Shown in pieces: positions 35,351-44,459 of a DNA stretch of 64,000 nucleotides (its first letter is position 1; every line of letters begins with the position of its first letter). The position numbers and the translations under genes were made by a program. The notes under the pieces were generated by a model. It saw nothing but the letters and a program-made list of their open reading frames with translations, was not told the DNA's origin and searched no databases. Source of the stretch: Pedobacter insulae (lineage in GTDB: Bacteria; Bacteroidota; Bacteroidia; Sphingobacteriales; Sphingobacteriaceae); assembly GCF_900113525.1 (NCBI RefSeq), contig NZ_FOPP01000005.1, positions 248,001 to 312,000 on the forward strand, given 5' to 3'.

Positions 35351-37009
35351 ATGAGTGAAGAAAAATCATTAAACTTTATTGAAGAGCTAATAGAGAATGA
35401 TTTAAGTAGTGGAAAGACGAAAACTTTGGTTACCCGTTTTCCTCCTGAGCCAAATGGGTATTTACATATTGGCCATGCTAAGGCGATTTGCCTAAATTTT
35501 GGGCTAACGCAAAAATACGGTGGATACACCAATTTGCGCTTTGATGATACTAATCCGGTAACGGAAAAAACAGAATATGTAAACAGCCAGCAAGAGGATA
35601 TTCATTGGTTGGGTTTTGAATGGAAAAACGAGCTTTACGCATCTGATTATTTCGACCAGCTGCATGCCTTTGCGGTAACTTTGATTGAAAAAGGTTTGGC
35701 TTACGTAGATCATAGCACAGCTGAAGAAATTGCTGAACAAAAAGGCACGCCGACCGAACCGGGCAAACCGAGCGTTTATCGTGCGCGTACCATCACTGAA
35801 AACTTGACTCTGTTCGCGAGCATGAAAGCTGGAGAGCTTCCTGACGGCGCTTGTACTTTACGTGCAAAAATAGATTTAGCCAGTCCGAATATGCTGATGC
35901 GTGACCCAATTATTTACCGCATTAAGCATGCGCATCATCACCGTACCGGAGATGCCTGGTGCATATACCCGATGTACGATTTTGCCCACGGACAAAGTGA
36001 TAGCATAGAAAACATTACTCATTCCATCTGTACGCTCGAGTATGTATCACATCGTGAATTGTACGATTGGTTTATTGAGCAATTGGGTATTTTTCCTTCA
36101 AAGCAATATGAGTTTGCCAGATTAAACCTTACCTATACTGTAATGAGCAAGCGTAAATTGCTGCAATTGGTAAATGAGGGTTTGGTAAGCGGTTGGGACG
36201 ATCCGAGAATGCCTACCATTAGCGGCTTGCGGAGAAGAGGCTATACACCAGAGAGTATTAAAGAATTTTGTGAGCGCATAGGGATTGCTAAAAGAGAGAA
36301 CTTAATTGAACTAAGCTTGTTGGAGTTTTGTATCCGTGAAGATCTGAACAAGCGTGCTACCAGAGTGATGGCAGTTTTAGATCCTATTAAACTGGTGATT
36401 ACCAATTATCCAGGAGGACAAGCAGAAACCTTAATTGGCGAGAATAATCCAGAAGCAGAAGATAAAGGCGGAACTAGAGAAATTCCTTTTAGCAGGGAAT
36501 TATGGATAGAACGTGAAGATTTTATGGAAGAGCCGGCTAAGAAATGGTTCAGGTTAGCCCCGGGTGCGACGGTACGTTTAAAACATGCCTATATTGTTCA
36601 ATGCCACGACTTTAAAAAAGGTCCGGATGGTGAGGTAACGGAAGTGCATTGTACCTATATTCCTGAGTCAAAAAGTGGCGAAGACACGAGTGGGATTAAC
36701 GTAAAAGGAACAATCCACTGGGTTAGTGCGGCGCACGCAAAAACTGCAGAAGTGAGATTATACGATCGCTTATTCAGTGTTGAGTCGCCAGATAGTGAGG
36801 AAGGTGATTTTAAAGAGTATTTAAATCCATTAAGCATACAAACGATCAGCAATGCTTATATAGAGCCTTATTTGGCAACTCTAGCTGAACATCAACCGTA
36901 TCAGTTTATCCGAAAAGGATATTTCTGTGTTGATAAGGATTCATCGCCGGATAAGTTGATTTTTAATAGAACTGTTGGATTGAAAGAAGCTTGGAAGCCG
37001 AAGGCTTAG
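35351..37009 (+). CDS. glnS: Glutaminyl-tRNA synthetase
   Basis: A 552-residue class I synthetase, nearly the length of the E. coli enzyme. It has FPPEPNGYLHIGHAKAI (HIGH motif), RFDDTNP, the tRNA-acceptor region around HRTGDAWCIYPMYDFAHGQSDSIE, and VMSKRKLLQLV (KMSKS equivalent), with two C-terminal beta-barrel anticodon-binding domains (LAPGATVRLKHAYIV; IHWVSAAHAKTAEVRLYDRLF). It charges tRNA-Gln directly. Presence alongside gltX in this window implies that a direct Gln-tRNA route exists. It ends in a strong terminator shared with the convergent amidase gene. Confidence 0.97.
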   Translation: MSEEKSLNFIEELIENDLSSGKTKTLVTRFPPEPNGYLHIGHAKAICLNFGLTQKYGGYTNLRFDDTNPVTEKTEYVNSQQEDIHWLGFEWKNELYASDYFDQLHAFAVTLIEKGLAYVDHSTAEEIAEQKGTPTEPGKPSVYRARTITENLTLFASMKAGELPDGACTLRAKIDLASPNMLMRDPIIYRIKHAHHHRTGDAWCIYPMYDFAHGQSDSIENITHSICTLEYVSHRELYDWFIEQLGIFPSKQYEFARLNLTYTVMSKRKLLQLVNEGLVSGWDDPRMPTISGLRRRGYTPESIKEFCERIGIAKRENLIELSLLEFCIREDLNKRATRVMAVLDPIKLVITNYPGGQAETLIGENNPEAEDKGGTREIPFSRELWIEREDFMEEPAKKWFRLAPGATVRLKHAYIVQCHDFKKGPDGEVTEVHCTYIPESKSGEDTSGINVKGTIHWVSAAHAKTAEVRLYDRLFSVESPDSEEGDFKEYLNPLSIQTISNAYIEPYLATLAEHQPYQFIRKGYFCVDKDSSPDKLIFNRTVGLKEAWKPKA

Positions 37010-37012
37010 TCA

Positions 37013-37049
37013 AAAGCAAAAAAGCGACCCATGGTCGCTTTTTTGCTTT
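37013..37049. terminator. Bidirectional terminator between glnS and the amidase gene
   Basis: A perfect 17-bp stem (core GCGACC/GGTCGC flanked by an A6 and a T6 run, then GC) with a 3-base loop. A-rich on one side and T-rich on the other, it can terminate in both directions. Its right edge overlaps the stop codon of the minus-strand amidase gene at 37048-37050. Confidence 0.92.
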
Positions 37050-37884
37050 ACAAATATTTCTTATAGAGATTATATAATATCAACTTATCAGATTCGCTTA
37101 GGGTTTTAGAATCCCCATCGGGTGCAAAATGTATTTTGAAGGCATTGATGGCGTTGCCGACATTGCTCACATTATAGCCGATAATACGAAGCGCTACAGT
37201 TGTATCAAAATCTAGTGGCGGCATGGTTAATATATCATCATACCACAATCCGAAACCATTTATAGCTAAAGTTTTCCAGGGGAAGTTTCTAGGATCGTTT
37301 TTACGACCCGGGGCAAAGTCGGCGTGACCTATAAAATTAGCTGTAGGTATCGAATACTTCTTTTTTAAGGTAGCCAACACGGAGCAAAGACTATTAATTT
37401 GGGCATCTGTCCACGGATCTGTTGTTCCATTGTTATCCATTTCTATGCCTATTGAGCATGAATTCATATCTGTTACTGTACCCCATTTACCTGCCCCGGC
37501 ATGATTGGCACGTAAATAATCATTAACCATTTGATATACTTTACCATCTCTGCCAATTACATAGTGCGCACTGGTTTGCGTTCTTTTTAACGTAAAGGTT
37601 TTTAAAGTTTGTGCGGTTGAGTCTTGCGCAGTATGGTGGATAATTACATAATTCGGCTTACGGATTCCCATGTTCACAGTGCCTACAAAATGCTGCTCGT
37701 TGTTTAATGAGTCGATATATTGTCCGGTTGGGGGCGTAGCCTTAATAATTTTGGAAAAATCTTTTGCCATGCGCTTATATTCTTTATCGGTAGCAGCATA
37801 TTTTGAAGAGCTACAACTGTTAAGTAATAAAGAAATTGCAAACAAGAAGTAAAGAGATTTAGTTAAGTTTTTATACAGCATCAT
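37048..37884 (-). CDS. Lipoprotein N-acetylmuramoyl-L-alanine amidase (AmpD-like)
   Basis: A 278-residue lipoprotein (lipobox LLNSC) with an Amidase_2 domain at about 75-215. Zinc-ligand positions are visible: NYVIIHHTAQDS, and GHADFAPGRKNDPRNFPW at the end, with NHAGAGKWG between. It cleaves the bond between N-acetylmuramic acid and L-alanine in murein. The lipobox puts it at the envelope, unlike cytoplasmic AmpD. About 60 residues after the domain are helical and may bind peptidoglycan or a partner. Starts at 37884 or 37881 are equivalent. Divergent from the M49-like gene. Confidence 0.9.
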   Translation of the reverse strand: MMLYKNLTKSLYFLFAISLLLNSCSSSKYAATDKEYKRMAKDFSKIIKATPPTGQYIDSLNNEQHFVGTVNMGIRKPNYVIIHHTAQDSTAQTLKTFTLKRTQTSAHYVIGRDGKVYQMVNDYLRANHAGAGKWGTVTDMNSCSIGIEMDNNGTTDPWTDAQINSLCSVLATLKKKYSIPTANFIGHADFAPGRKNDPRNFPWKTLAINGFGLWYDDILTMPPLDFDTTVALRIIGYNVSNVGNAINAFKIHFAPDGDSKTLSESDKLILYNLYKKYL

Positions 37885-37975
37885 ATATTTTGATTGTGGC
37901 AGATTAATTAAAGGGTCTTATTTTTTACTAATTTAGTGCTTTGAAATCATTTCAATAAGTAACAATTTTAATTAG

Positions 37976-39649
37976 ATGAACAACGTGAATAAAAACAGCC
38001 TATTATTTTTTGGTTTAATGTCAATTGTTGGACTTTTTGCCTGTCAAAATCCTACACAAACCACCGAGCATAAATCCGATAAAAAGGCAAGCGATACGTT
38101 ACAGGATTACGTTGATAGTAGAATTAAAATTTACGAAAGGGTAAAATTAACTACCAATTTAAATCAGCTTAGTGCAAGTGAGCGTAAAGTTTTGCCTTTG
38201 TTAATTCAGGCTGCGGCTATTATGGATGATTTGTTTTGGAAACAAGCTTATCCACAACGTGATAGTTTATTGAATACCGTGAAGAATGAAAATACAAAGG
38301 AGTTTATAAAGATAAATTATGGTCCTTGGGATCGCTTAAACGGTGATAAGCCTTTTGTTGCTGGCGTCGGGCAAAAATCGGAAACAGGAACTTTTTATCC
38401 GGCAAATATGACCAAAGAGGCCCTTGAGAAGTCTGATGTTAAAGATAAGTATGGCTTATATTCTGTAATTCGTACAGAAAAAGATAAATTGATTTCGGTT
38501 CCGTATCACGTTCTTTATGCCGCTGAGCTCCAAAAGGCGAGCAATTTGTTAAAGCAAGCGGCACTGTTAACTGACGATGCCGGATTTAAGAAATATCTAA
38601 ACTTAAGGGCTGAGGCTTTGATAACTGATAATTATAAGGCCAGCGATTATGCGTGGCTCGATATGAAAAACAACGGGTTAGACATCATTATCGGGCCGAT
38701 AGAGAATTATGAAGACAAGTTGTTAAATGCACGAGCAGCTTTTGAAGCCTACGTGTTGGTAAAGGATAAGGATTGGAGTAAACGATTATCGAAATATGTT
38801 TCGATGTTGCCAGCATTACAGAAGGAGCTTCCTGTTGCAGAAAAATATAAAAGAGAGGTTCCCGGGACCGACTCCGAATTAAATGCTTACGACGTGGTTT
38901 ACTATGCTGGAGATTGTAATTCGGGTTCAAAAACCATTGCGGTGAATTTACCGAACGATGAGGAAATTCAACAAAAGAAAGGAACCCGTCGCTCGCAGTT
39001 AAAAAACGCCATGCTCGCTAAGTTTGATAAAATTTTGGTGCCGATTGCCAATGAATTAATTGCCAAAGACCAACAAAAATATATCAAGTTTGATGCATTC
39101 TTTGCAAATGTAATGTTTCATGAAGTGGCTCATGGACTGGGAATAAAAAATACGGTTAATGGAAGTGGGACTGTTCGTAACGCTTTAAAAGAGCAATACT
39201 CATGGTTAGAGGAAGGAAAAGCGGATGTTTTGGGTCTTTACATGGTTACTGGATTGCTTAAAAAAGGAGAATTGACAGGGGATATTAAAGAATATTATAC
39301 CACGTATATGGCTGGTATTCTTCGCTCTGTTCGTTTTGGCGCATCAAGTGCGCATGGAAAAGCGAATATGCAGTGTTTCAATTATTTCAAAGCACAAGGA
39401 GCTTTCGAAAGGGCAAATAGTGGAACATACCGCGTTAATTTCGAGAAATTTGCAACCGCTATGAACGGATTGAGTGGAGTTATTCTTGCTTTGCAAGGGA
39501 ATGGGGATAAAGTTGCGGTTGAAAAAGCACAAAAGGAAAATGGAGTTATCGGCGCAGAATTGCAGTCAGATTTAAATCGTTTAAGTAAAATCGGTATCCC
39601 TGTTGATATTGTTTTTGACCAGGGAGTTGATGTATTAGGTGTGAAATAG
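37976..39649 (+). CDS. Lipoprotein zinc peptidase of the M49 (dipeptidyl-peptidase III-like) type
   Basis: A 557-residue lipoprotein (lipobox LFAC, then QNPTQTTEHK). It has ANVMFHEVAHGLGIKNTVNG with an HEVAH zinc site, and SWLEEGKADVLGLYMV about 50 residues later, which supplies the third zinc ligand and acidic residue as in M49 enzymes. The classical HELLGH hexapeptide is replaced by HEVAHG, the usual form in the Bacteroidota branch. Other conserved stretches are YGPWDRL, FYPANMTKEAL and DVVYYAGDCNSGSKTIAVNLPND. It probably trims peptides in the periplasm. Monocistronic. Confidence 0.85.
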   Translation: MNNVNKNSLLFFGLMSIVGLFACQNPTQTTEHKSDKKASDTLQDYVDSRIKIYERVKLTTNLNQLSASERKVLPLLIQAAAIMDDLFWKQAYPQRDSLLNTVKNENTKEFIKINYGPWDRLNGDKPFVAGVGQKSETGTFYPANMTKEALEKSDVKDKYGLYSVIRTEKDKLISVPYHVLYAAELQKASNLLKQAALLTDDAGFKKYLNLRAEALITDNYKASDYAWLDMKNNGLDIIIGPIENYEDKLLNARAAFEAYVLVKDKDWSKRLSKYVSMLPALQKELPVAEKYKREVPGTDSELNAYDVVYYAGDCNSGSKTIAVNLPNDEEIQQKKGTRRSQLKNAMLAKFDKILVPIANELIAKDQQKYIKFDAFFANVMFHEVAHGLGIKNTVNGSGTVRNALKEQYSWLEEGKADVLGLYMVTGLLKKGELTGDIKEYYTTYMAGILRSVRFGASSAHGKANMQCFNYFKAQGAFERANSGTYRVNFEKFATAMNGLSGVILALQGNGDKVAVEKAQKENGVIGAELQSDLNRLSKIGIPVDIVFDQGVDVLGVK

Positions 39650-39686
39650 TTGTTGTCTTGTATGCTTTTGGAGGAACAAAGAAAAA

Positions 39687-39773
39687 ATGAAAATTTCTTG
39701 TAACCTTTTTTCGCTACTTGTCGTCTATATCATACAAACTAAAATAAGAGGGATTTTCTTCCTCTTAAGCTAA
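39687..39773 (+). CDS. Possible 28-residue hydrophobic leader peptide or small protein
   Basis: In the 209-base gap before the outer-membrane receptor, GGAGG at 39670-39674 is followed 12 bases later by an ATG and a 28-codon frame, MKISCNLFSLLVVYIIQTKI and eight more residues, ending at TAA 39771-39773. A hairpin TAAGAGG/CCTCTTA (39745-39751, 39761-39767) overlaps its end. The frame is short and may be chance; its hydrophobic core and ribosome-binding site are the only support. Confidence 0.25.
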   Translation: MKISCNLFSLLVVYIIQTKIRGIFFLLS

Positions 39774-39858
39774 GCTAAAATTTTTGGAGTAAAAACCAAT
39801 CGTGTGCGAGCACGTGGAACTTTTATGCTTAATTTTTAACCTAATAAACAACTAGTAC

Positions 39859-42303
39859 ATGAAGAAGATTTACTATTTATCGATTATCCTACTCACTATT
39901 TTTACCACAGGGAAGGTGCGAGCTCAAGAAAAGGCTGTTCAGGGAACAATAAACGGGTTTGTTTTCGATGAGAGCCAAAAACCGGTCGACTACGCAACTA
40001 TTGGACTTTTTAAGGCAACAGATTCATCATTGATAAAAACTACCTTAAGCGGCGCGGAAGGGAAATTCCAACTGGTGGGAATAAAAACAGGAAACTACTA
40101 CCTAAAAGTAAACTTAATGGGGTTTGCCCCGTATAAAGGGAATGAATTTAGTTTAACAGAAAAATTGCTGAGTTTGGATTTAGGTAAAATTATTATTCAA
40201 TCGCAGGGTAAGACCTTAAAAGCTGTGAGTATTACAGCAGTGAAGCCATTAATTGAAAGGAAAACAGATCGTTTAGTGATGAATGTTGAAAATAGCAGTG
40301 TGGCTATTGGGTCAACGGCCTTAGAAGTATTACAAAAGGCTCCGGGAGTTACAGTTGATCAGGATGATAAAATTTCAATGCAGGGAAAACAAGGCGTATT
40401 GATTATGTTAGACGGTAAGCAAACGTACATGAGCAGTGCTGATGTGGCCAACTTGTTAAGAAACATGCAAAGCGAACAAATTGAAAGCATTGAGTTAATA
40501 ACTAATCCATCTGCTAAATATGACGCTGCTGGTAACTCTGGAATTATCAATATCAAGACTAAAAAGAATAAAAATGGCGGAACCAATGGCAGCGTAAATG
40601 CAGGAATGGGTTATGGAAAAAATTTAAAGGCCAATGGTGGAATTAACTTAAACAATAGGACGGAGTACGTTAATATTTTTGGTAATTATAACTATGGTAA
40701 TAATAGAAGGGGCAATCATATGACCATCGATCGGATAGCCAATGGGAATAAGGACACCTATTTTATGCAATTAACGGACAATATTCGCCACGGTAAGAAT
40801 AATAATTTTAAAGCAGGCATCGACGTTTCTTTGAATAAAAATAATACCATTGGGTTTTTGGTGAATGGATATTTGAACCGCTCTATTGAAGATGCGGATA
40901 ATTCAACATTGATAGGTTCGTCGTTTACCAAAGTAGATTCTTCACTTGTTGCTAAGAATATCATCTCCAACCGCTACAATAACATAGCCTATAATCTTAA
41001 TTATAAATCGGTTTTGGATACAGCGGGACAGGAAATATCGGCAGATTTAGACTATTCACGATTTAGTGGTAATGATGGAGGAAACTATATCAATAATTAT
41101 TTAAATGCGAGTGGAGGTTCAGCAAGACCAACAAGCCACATCAGGAATACAACACCCAGTATTATCAATATTAAAGCTTTCAAGGTAGACTATAGTCTTT
41201 CAATTAACAAAACAATGAAGTTTGAGGCTGGCTTGAAAAGTAGCTGGGTTAGAACGGATAACAACCTGATTGCAGAAGAAAATATAAATAATGTTTGGCA
41301 AAATGACGTGCGAAGGAGCAACCAATTTGTATACGATGAAAATGTAAACGCTGCCTATACCAATTTGAATAAGCAGTTTAAGCATACAAGTATTCAATTG
41401 GGACTACGAATGGAGCAAACACACTCTAAAGGAAATTTAATCACAACCAACGATGTTGTTGATCGAACCTATTTTGATTTCTTTCCAAGCATTTTTATCA
41501 ATCAAAAGCTTAATAAAAATAATCAATTAGGAATTTCTTATAGTCGCAGGATCGACCGACCTAGTTATGATGATTTAAACCCTTTTATTTATTATCTTGA
41601 TCAATATACCTATGGTAAGGGAAATCCGTTTTTGAATCCACAATACACCCATAATTTCGAATTGTCTTATACCTTATTGCAAAAGTATTTACTGAGCTTC
41701 AATTATAGTAGGGTTAACGATGTAATTACCCAAGTTATATTGCCTGATAATTCCCAAAAAGCATTGTACCAAACAAATGCTAATATTGCGAAAAACATAA
41801 GCTATGGTGCGAACTTAAATATTCCTATTAAGTTTGCCAAATGGTGGGAGATGAATAATAACTTAAATGTATTTTATCTAAGTTTCGAAGCACCTGATTT
41901 AGCAGGAAGTGCATTAAAGACAGGGAAAACTTCATTTCAGTACAAGGTCCAGAATACTTTTACCATTGTTAAAGGTTTTACTGCAGAGCTGATGGGTAGT
42001 TATGAATCGCCATTAGAATACGGAACACTAAGTATTGGCGCTAGGTATGGGATTGATATGGGCCTTACCAAATCTCTGCTTAATAAAAAGGCAAGTTTAA
42101 AGCTAGCCTTAAATGATGTGTTCAATACACAAGCTTCAAACTTATCAAGCACTTATCCTGGCTTAAAGTACACGCTTTACCAAAAAAATGAAACACAAGT
42201 TGGTAGAATCAGTTTCACCTACCGATTTGGTAAAAATGAGATTAAACCCGCTCGTCGCCGTGCTACCGGAACTGAAGCAGAGCAAGGAAGGATGAAAAAT
42301 TAG
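39859..42303 (+). CDS. Outer-membrane beta-barrel receptor-like protein (OMP_b-brl_3 type)
   Basis: An 814-residue secreted protein. After the signal peptide (LTIFTTGKVRAQ) comes a carboxypeptidase-regulatory-like beta-sandwich at about 30-110 (GTINGFVFDESQKPVDYATIGLFKATD). A plug-like domain at about 125-235 follows (LVMNVENSSVAIGSTALEVLQKAPGVTV; IESIELITNPSAKYDAAGNSGIINI), then a long barrel with repeated aromatic/Gly strands. It resembles TonB-dependent receptors, but no TonB box is evident. The substrate is unknown, and no SusD-like partner is adjacent. Its stop codon overlaps, tail to tail, the stop of the receiver gene at 42300. Confidence 0.88.
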   Translation: MKKIYYLSIILLTIFTTGKVRAQEKAVQGTINGFVFDESQKPVDYATIGLFKATDSSLIKTTLSGAEGKFQLVGIKTGNYYLKVNLMGFAPYKGNEFSLTEKLLSLDLGKIIIQSQGKTLKAVSITAVKPLIERKTDRLVMNVENSSVAIGSTALEVLQKAPGVTVDQDDKISMQGKQGVLIMLDGKQTYMSSADVANLLRNMQSEQIESIELITNPSAKYDAAGNSGIINIKTKKNKNGGTNGSVNAGMGYGKNLKANGGINLNNRTEYVNIFGNYNYGNNRRGNHMTIDRIANGNKDTYFMQLTDNIRHGKNNNFKAGIDVSLNKNNTIGFLVNGYLNRSIEDADNSTLIGSSFTKVDSSLVAKNIISNRYNNIAYNLNYKSVLDTAGQEISADLDYSRFSGNDGGNYINNYLNASGGSARPTSHIRNTTPSIINIKAFKVDYSLSINKTMKFEAGLKSSWVRTDNNLIAEENINNVWQNDVRRSNQFVYDENVNAAYTNLNKQFKHTSIQLGLRMEQTHSKGNLITTNDVVDRTYFDFFPSIFINQKLNKNNQLGISYSRRIDRPSYDDLNPFIYYLDQYTYGKGNPFLNPQYTHNFELSYTLLQKYLLSFNYSRVNDVITQVILPDNSQKALYQTNANIAKNISYGANLNIPIKFAKWWEMNNNLNVFYLSFEAPDLAGSALKTGKTSFQYKVQNTFTIVKGFTAELMGSYESPLEYGTLSIGARYGIDMGLTKSLLNKKASLKLALNDVFNTQASNLSSTYPGLKYTLYQKNETQVGRISFTYRFGKNEIKPARRRATGTEAEQGRMKN

Positions 42304-42668
42304 GCATCCTGTATTAAACTTGATTTTACAATTTCTTCGAAGGCTTGAATATCAAAAGGTTTGGCCAAATAGTTATCAGCGCCCGCTTTTTCAGCGAGCG
42401 CTTTTACGTCATTATTAGCCGAAAAATAAATTACTGGAATATGTTTTAATAAAGGGTCGCTTTTAAGTTCCTGAGTTGCTTCAACGCCACCAACATCAGG
42501 CAACCAATTATCCATAAAGATCAAGTCGGGCATATAGGCCGAAACCTGGTTGGTGATATCGTTAGAGGTAGCAGAAGTTTTGATTTCGTAACCAGCATCC
42601 TCTAGAATTAAGGTGCATAATTCCAGGATGTCTGTGTTGTCGTCAAAAATGAATACTTTCTTGTTCAT
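42300..42668 (-). CDS. Single-domain response regulator
   Basis: A 122-residue receiver domain only: acidic DD at 9-10, phospho-acceptor Asp53 in LIFMDNWLPD, Ser/Thr position in VIYFSAN and Lys in YLAKPFD. There is no output domain. It is the last gene of a six-gene signalling operon and overlaps the CheB gene by 4 bases. A CheY-like or phosphorelay shuttle role is likely. Confidence 0.9.
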   Translation of the reverse strand: MNKKVFIFDDNTDILELCTLILEDAGYEIKTSATSNDITNQVSAYMPDLIFMDNWLPDVGGVEATQELKSDPLLKHIPVIYFSANNDVKALAEKAGADNYLAKPFDIQAFEEIVKSSLIQDA

Positions 42669-43246
42669 TGTACAGTAAGCGGTTGGTTTAATGAATTAAT
42701 ATAACTTGCCATATCTTCGGGTTTAAGAATATGCGCTATCTTTACTTTTAAAATCGCCTGTTCGGGCATATAGCTTACGGAGGCAGTGCTTGGATCTTGC
42801 GCTAGAGCTACGCCTTTATAATGTGTTACAGTTTCTAATCCATTCACACCATCAGCGTTTGAACCCGACAACAATAGGCAAGCTAGTTTGTTTGTGTATA
42901 CTTCGGCGGCAGACTGAAAAGTTACATCGATAGAAGGCCTGCTGTAATTTACTTTTTCTGAGTAGTCTAAAGAAAATGTATGCTCTTTTTCGATAAGTAG
43001 ATGATAATCTGAAGGAGCTATGTAAATTGTTTTAGGCATAATTTCTTCCTTTTCTTCAACTTCTTTAACTTTTAATTTGGTCCTGGCCGATAATAAGTCA
43101 GCCAAAAGAAAGTCAGCGCCCTGTTTTCTATGTACAACAATGATAATCGGAAAGCTCATATCTGTTCTTAAGTCGGGAAGAACCTTTAAAAGAACTTCTA
43201 AACTTCCGGCAGAGCCCGCAATAATCAATGCTTTACACTCTTTCAC
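42665..43246 (-). CDS. CheB-type methylesterase domain protein without receiver
   Basis: A 193-residue protein equal to the CheB catalytic domain. The triad is visible as Ser12 (IIAGSAGS), His39 (IIVVHRKQG) and the aspartate in SGSNADGVNGL. Two other family segments are YIAPSDYHLLIE and SRPSIDVTFQSAAEVY. It would hydrolyse glutamyl methyl esters or deamidate glutamines. The N-terminal receiver of classical CheB is missing, so activity is not controlled by phosphorylation in cis. It overlaps cheR upstream by 14 bases and the receiver gene downstream by 4. No chemoreceptor is nearby, so its substrate is unclear. Confidence 0.9.
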   Translation of the reverse strand: MKECKALIIAGSAGSLEVLLKVLPDLRTDMSFPIIIVVHRKQGADFLLADLLSARTKLKVKEVEEKEEIMPKTIYIAPSDYHLLIEKEHTFSLDYSEKVNYSRPSIDVTFQSAAEVYTNKLACLLLSGSNADGVNGLETVTHYKGVALAQDPSTASVSYMPEQAILKVKIAHILKPEDMASYINSLNQPLTVQ

Positions 43247-44066
43247 CCTGTTTCCTCCAAATTTTTTCTGTATTTAACCGTTTATATTTTTTTGTAATGG
43301 GTGAAAAATCAATAGTTTCTTTAGTACCTAGTGCTAGGTAACCCAAATTTTCCAAGCTTTGATCAAAAAGCTGTAATACATTAAATTGCAGGCTTCTATC
43401 AAAATAGATTAAAACATTTCTACATAGAATTAATTGAAACTCATTAAAAGAGTGATCGGATACTAAATTGTGCGTCGAGAAAATGATTTTAGACTTTAAT
43501 TCGTCGCCAAACTTAGCTAACGAATAATTAGCGCTGTAATATGACGAGAAATCTTTAATTCCCCCTGAAGAAATGTAGTTTTCGGAATACTGTTTCATCT
43601 GACTCATTGGAAACATAGCTTGTGATGCTTTTTCTAAAACTATTGGATTAATGTCTGTAGCGTAAATTAGTGATTTATTTAATAAATTTAGTTCTTTTAA
43701 TACAATTGCAATAGAATAGGCTTCTTCTCCGGTAGAACATCCGGCAAGCCAAATTCGAATAAAAGGATAAGTTCCAAAATGTGGGAGTACCAGATTTCTC
43801 AATGTTTTATAGAAGGCAGGATCACGGAACATTTCGGTCACATTTACGGTAATCTGTTCTACAAAGCGCTTAAAATAACTTTTATCGTTAATAATTTTAT
43901 ACCGAAATTCTGCAAAGCTTACTTGCTTATCAAGGCCAAATACCCGATGTATTCTACGCCTTAACGAGGCTCTGGAATAACCCGTAAAATCATAACCATA
44001 CCAGGCTAACACATCTGCAAGCAAAAATTCAATTTGTTCGTCGCTTATAGTGATTTGATTAGACAC
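43233..44066 (-). CDS. CheR-type protein-glutamate methyltransferase
   Basis: A 277-residue SAM-dependent methyltransferase with the CheR N-terminal helical domain (FAEFRYKIINDKSYFKRFVEQITVNVTEMFRDPAFY) and the catalytic fold (IRIWLAGCSTGEEAYSIAIVL, ATDINPIVLEKA, FQLILCRNVLIYFD, LGYLALGTKE). NVTEMFRDP is the CheR signature. It methylates glutamate side chains on a receptor-like coiled coil using S-adenosylmethionine. Here its neighbours are hybrid kinases, not chemoreceptors. It starts one base after the receiver gene upstream in the operon. Confidence 0.92.
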   Translation of the reverse strand: MSNQITISDEQIEFLLADVLAWYGYDFTGYSRASLRRRIHRVFGLDKQVSFAEFRYKIINDKSYFKRFVEQITVNVTEMFRDPAFYKTLRNLVLPHFGTYPFIRIWLAGCSTGEEAYSIAIVLKELNLLNKSLIYATDINPIVLEKASQAMFPMSQMKQYSENYISSGGIKDFSSYYSANYSLAKFGDELKSKIIFSTHNLVSDHSFNEFQLILCRNVLIYFDRSLQFNVLQLFDQSLENLGYLALGTKETIDFSPITKKYKRLNTEKIWRKQGERV

Positions 44067-44067
44067 G

Positions 44068-44442
44068 TTACAGATGCTTATTGATTTGATTTACTAGTTC
44101 CTCGATATTAATTGGTTTCGAAATATACCCAACGGCGCCCGCTTCCAAACACCTTTCTTTATCGCCTACCATAGCCTGTGCGGTAACTGCAATTACGGGT
44201 ATATGTTTTAATTTCGGTAATTCTTTCATTTTGGACATTGCTTGATAACCATCCATATCGGGCATCATCATATCCATTAGCACAACGGCAATGTCTTCAT
44301 CATTTTCGATCAAGCTAAAACCTTTTTTGGCGCTGCTAGCTGATAGGCAAGCATATTTTTTTGCTTTAAGGACAGCTGTTAATGCGAATATATTTCTGCT
44401 GTCGTCGTCTATTATTAGGATTTTTTTTGTTTTAACTTCCAT
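44068..44442 (-). CDS. Single-domain response regulator
   Basis: A 124-residue receiver: DDD at 12-14, Asp57 in VVLMDMMMPDMDGYQ, AVTAQ and YISKPIN. It closely resembles the third receiver domain of the large hybrid kinase just upstream (same DDD.RNIF.LT and MDMMMP.DGYQ stretches), so it is probably a copy of that domain or derives from the same ancestor. No output domain. It starts 17 bases after the hybrid kinase stop. Confidence 0.92.
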   Translation of the reverse strand: MEVKTKKILIIDDDSRNIFALTAVLKAKKYACLSASSAKKGFSLIENDEDIAVVLMDMMMPDMDGYQAMSKMKELPKLKHIPVIAVTAQAMVGDKERCLEAGAVGYISKPINIEELVNQINKHL

Positions 44443-44459
44443 AAATTTTTAAAACAATT

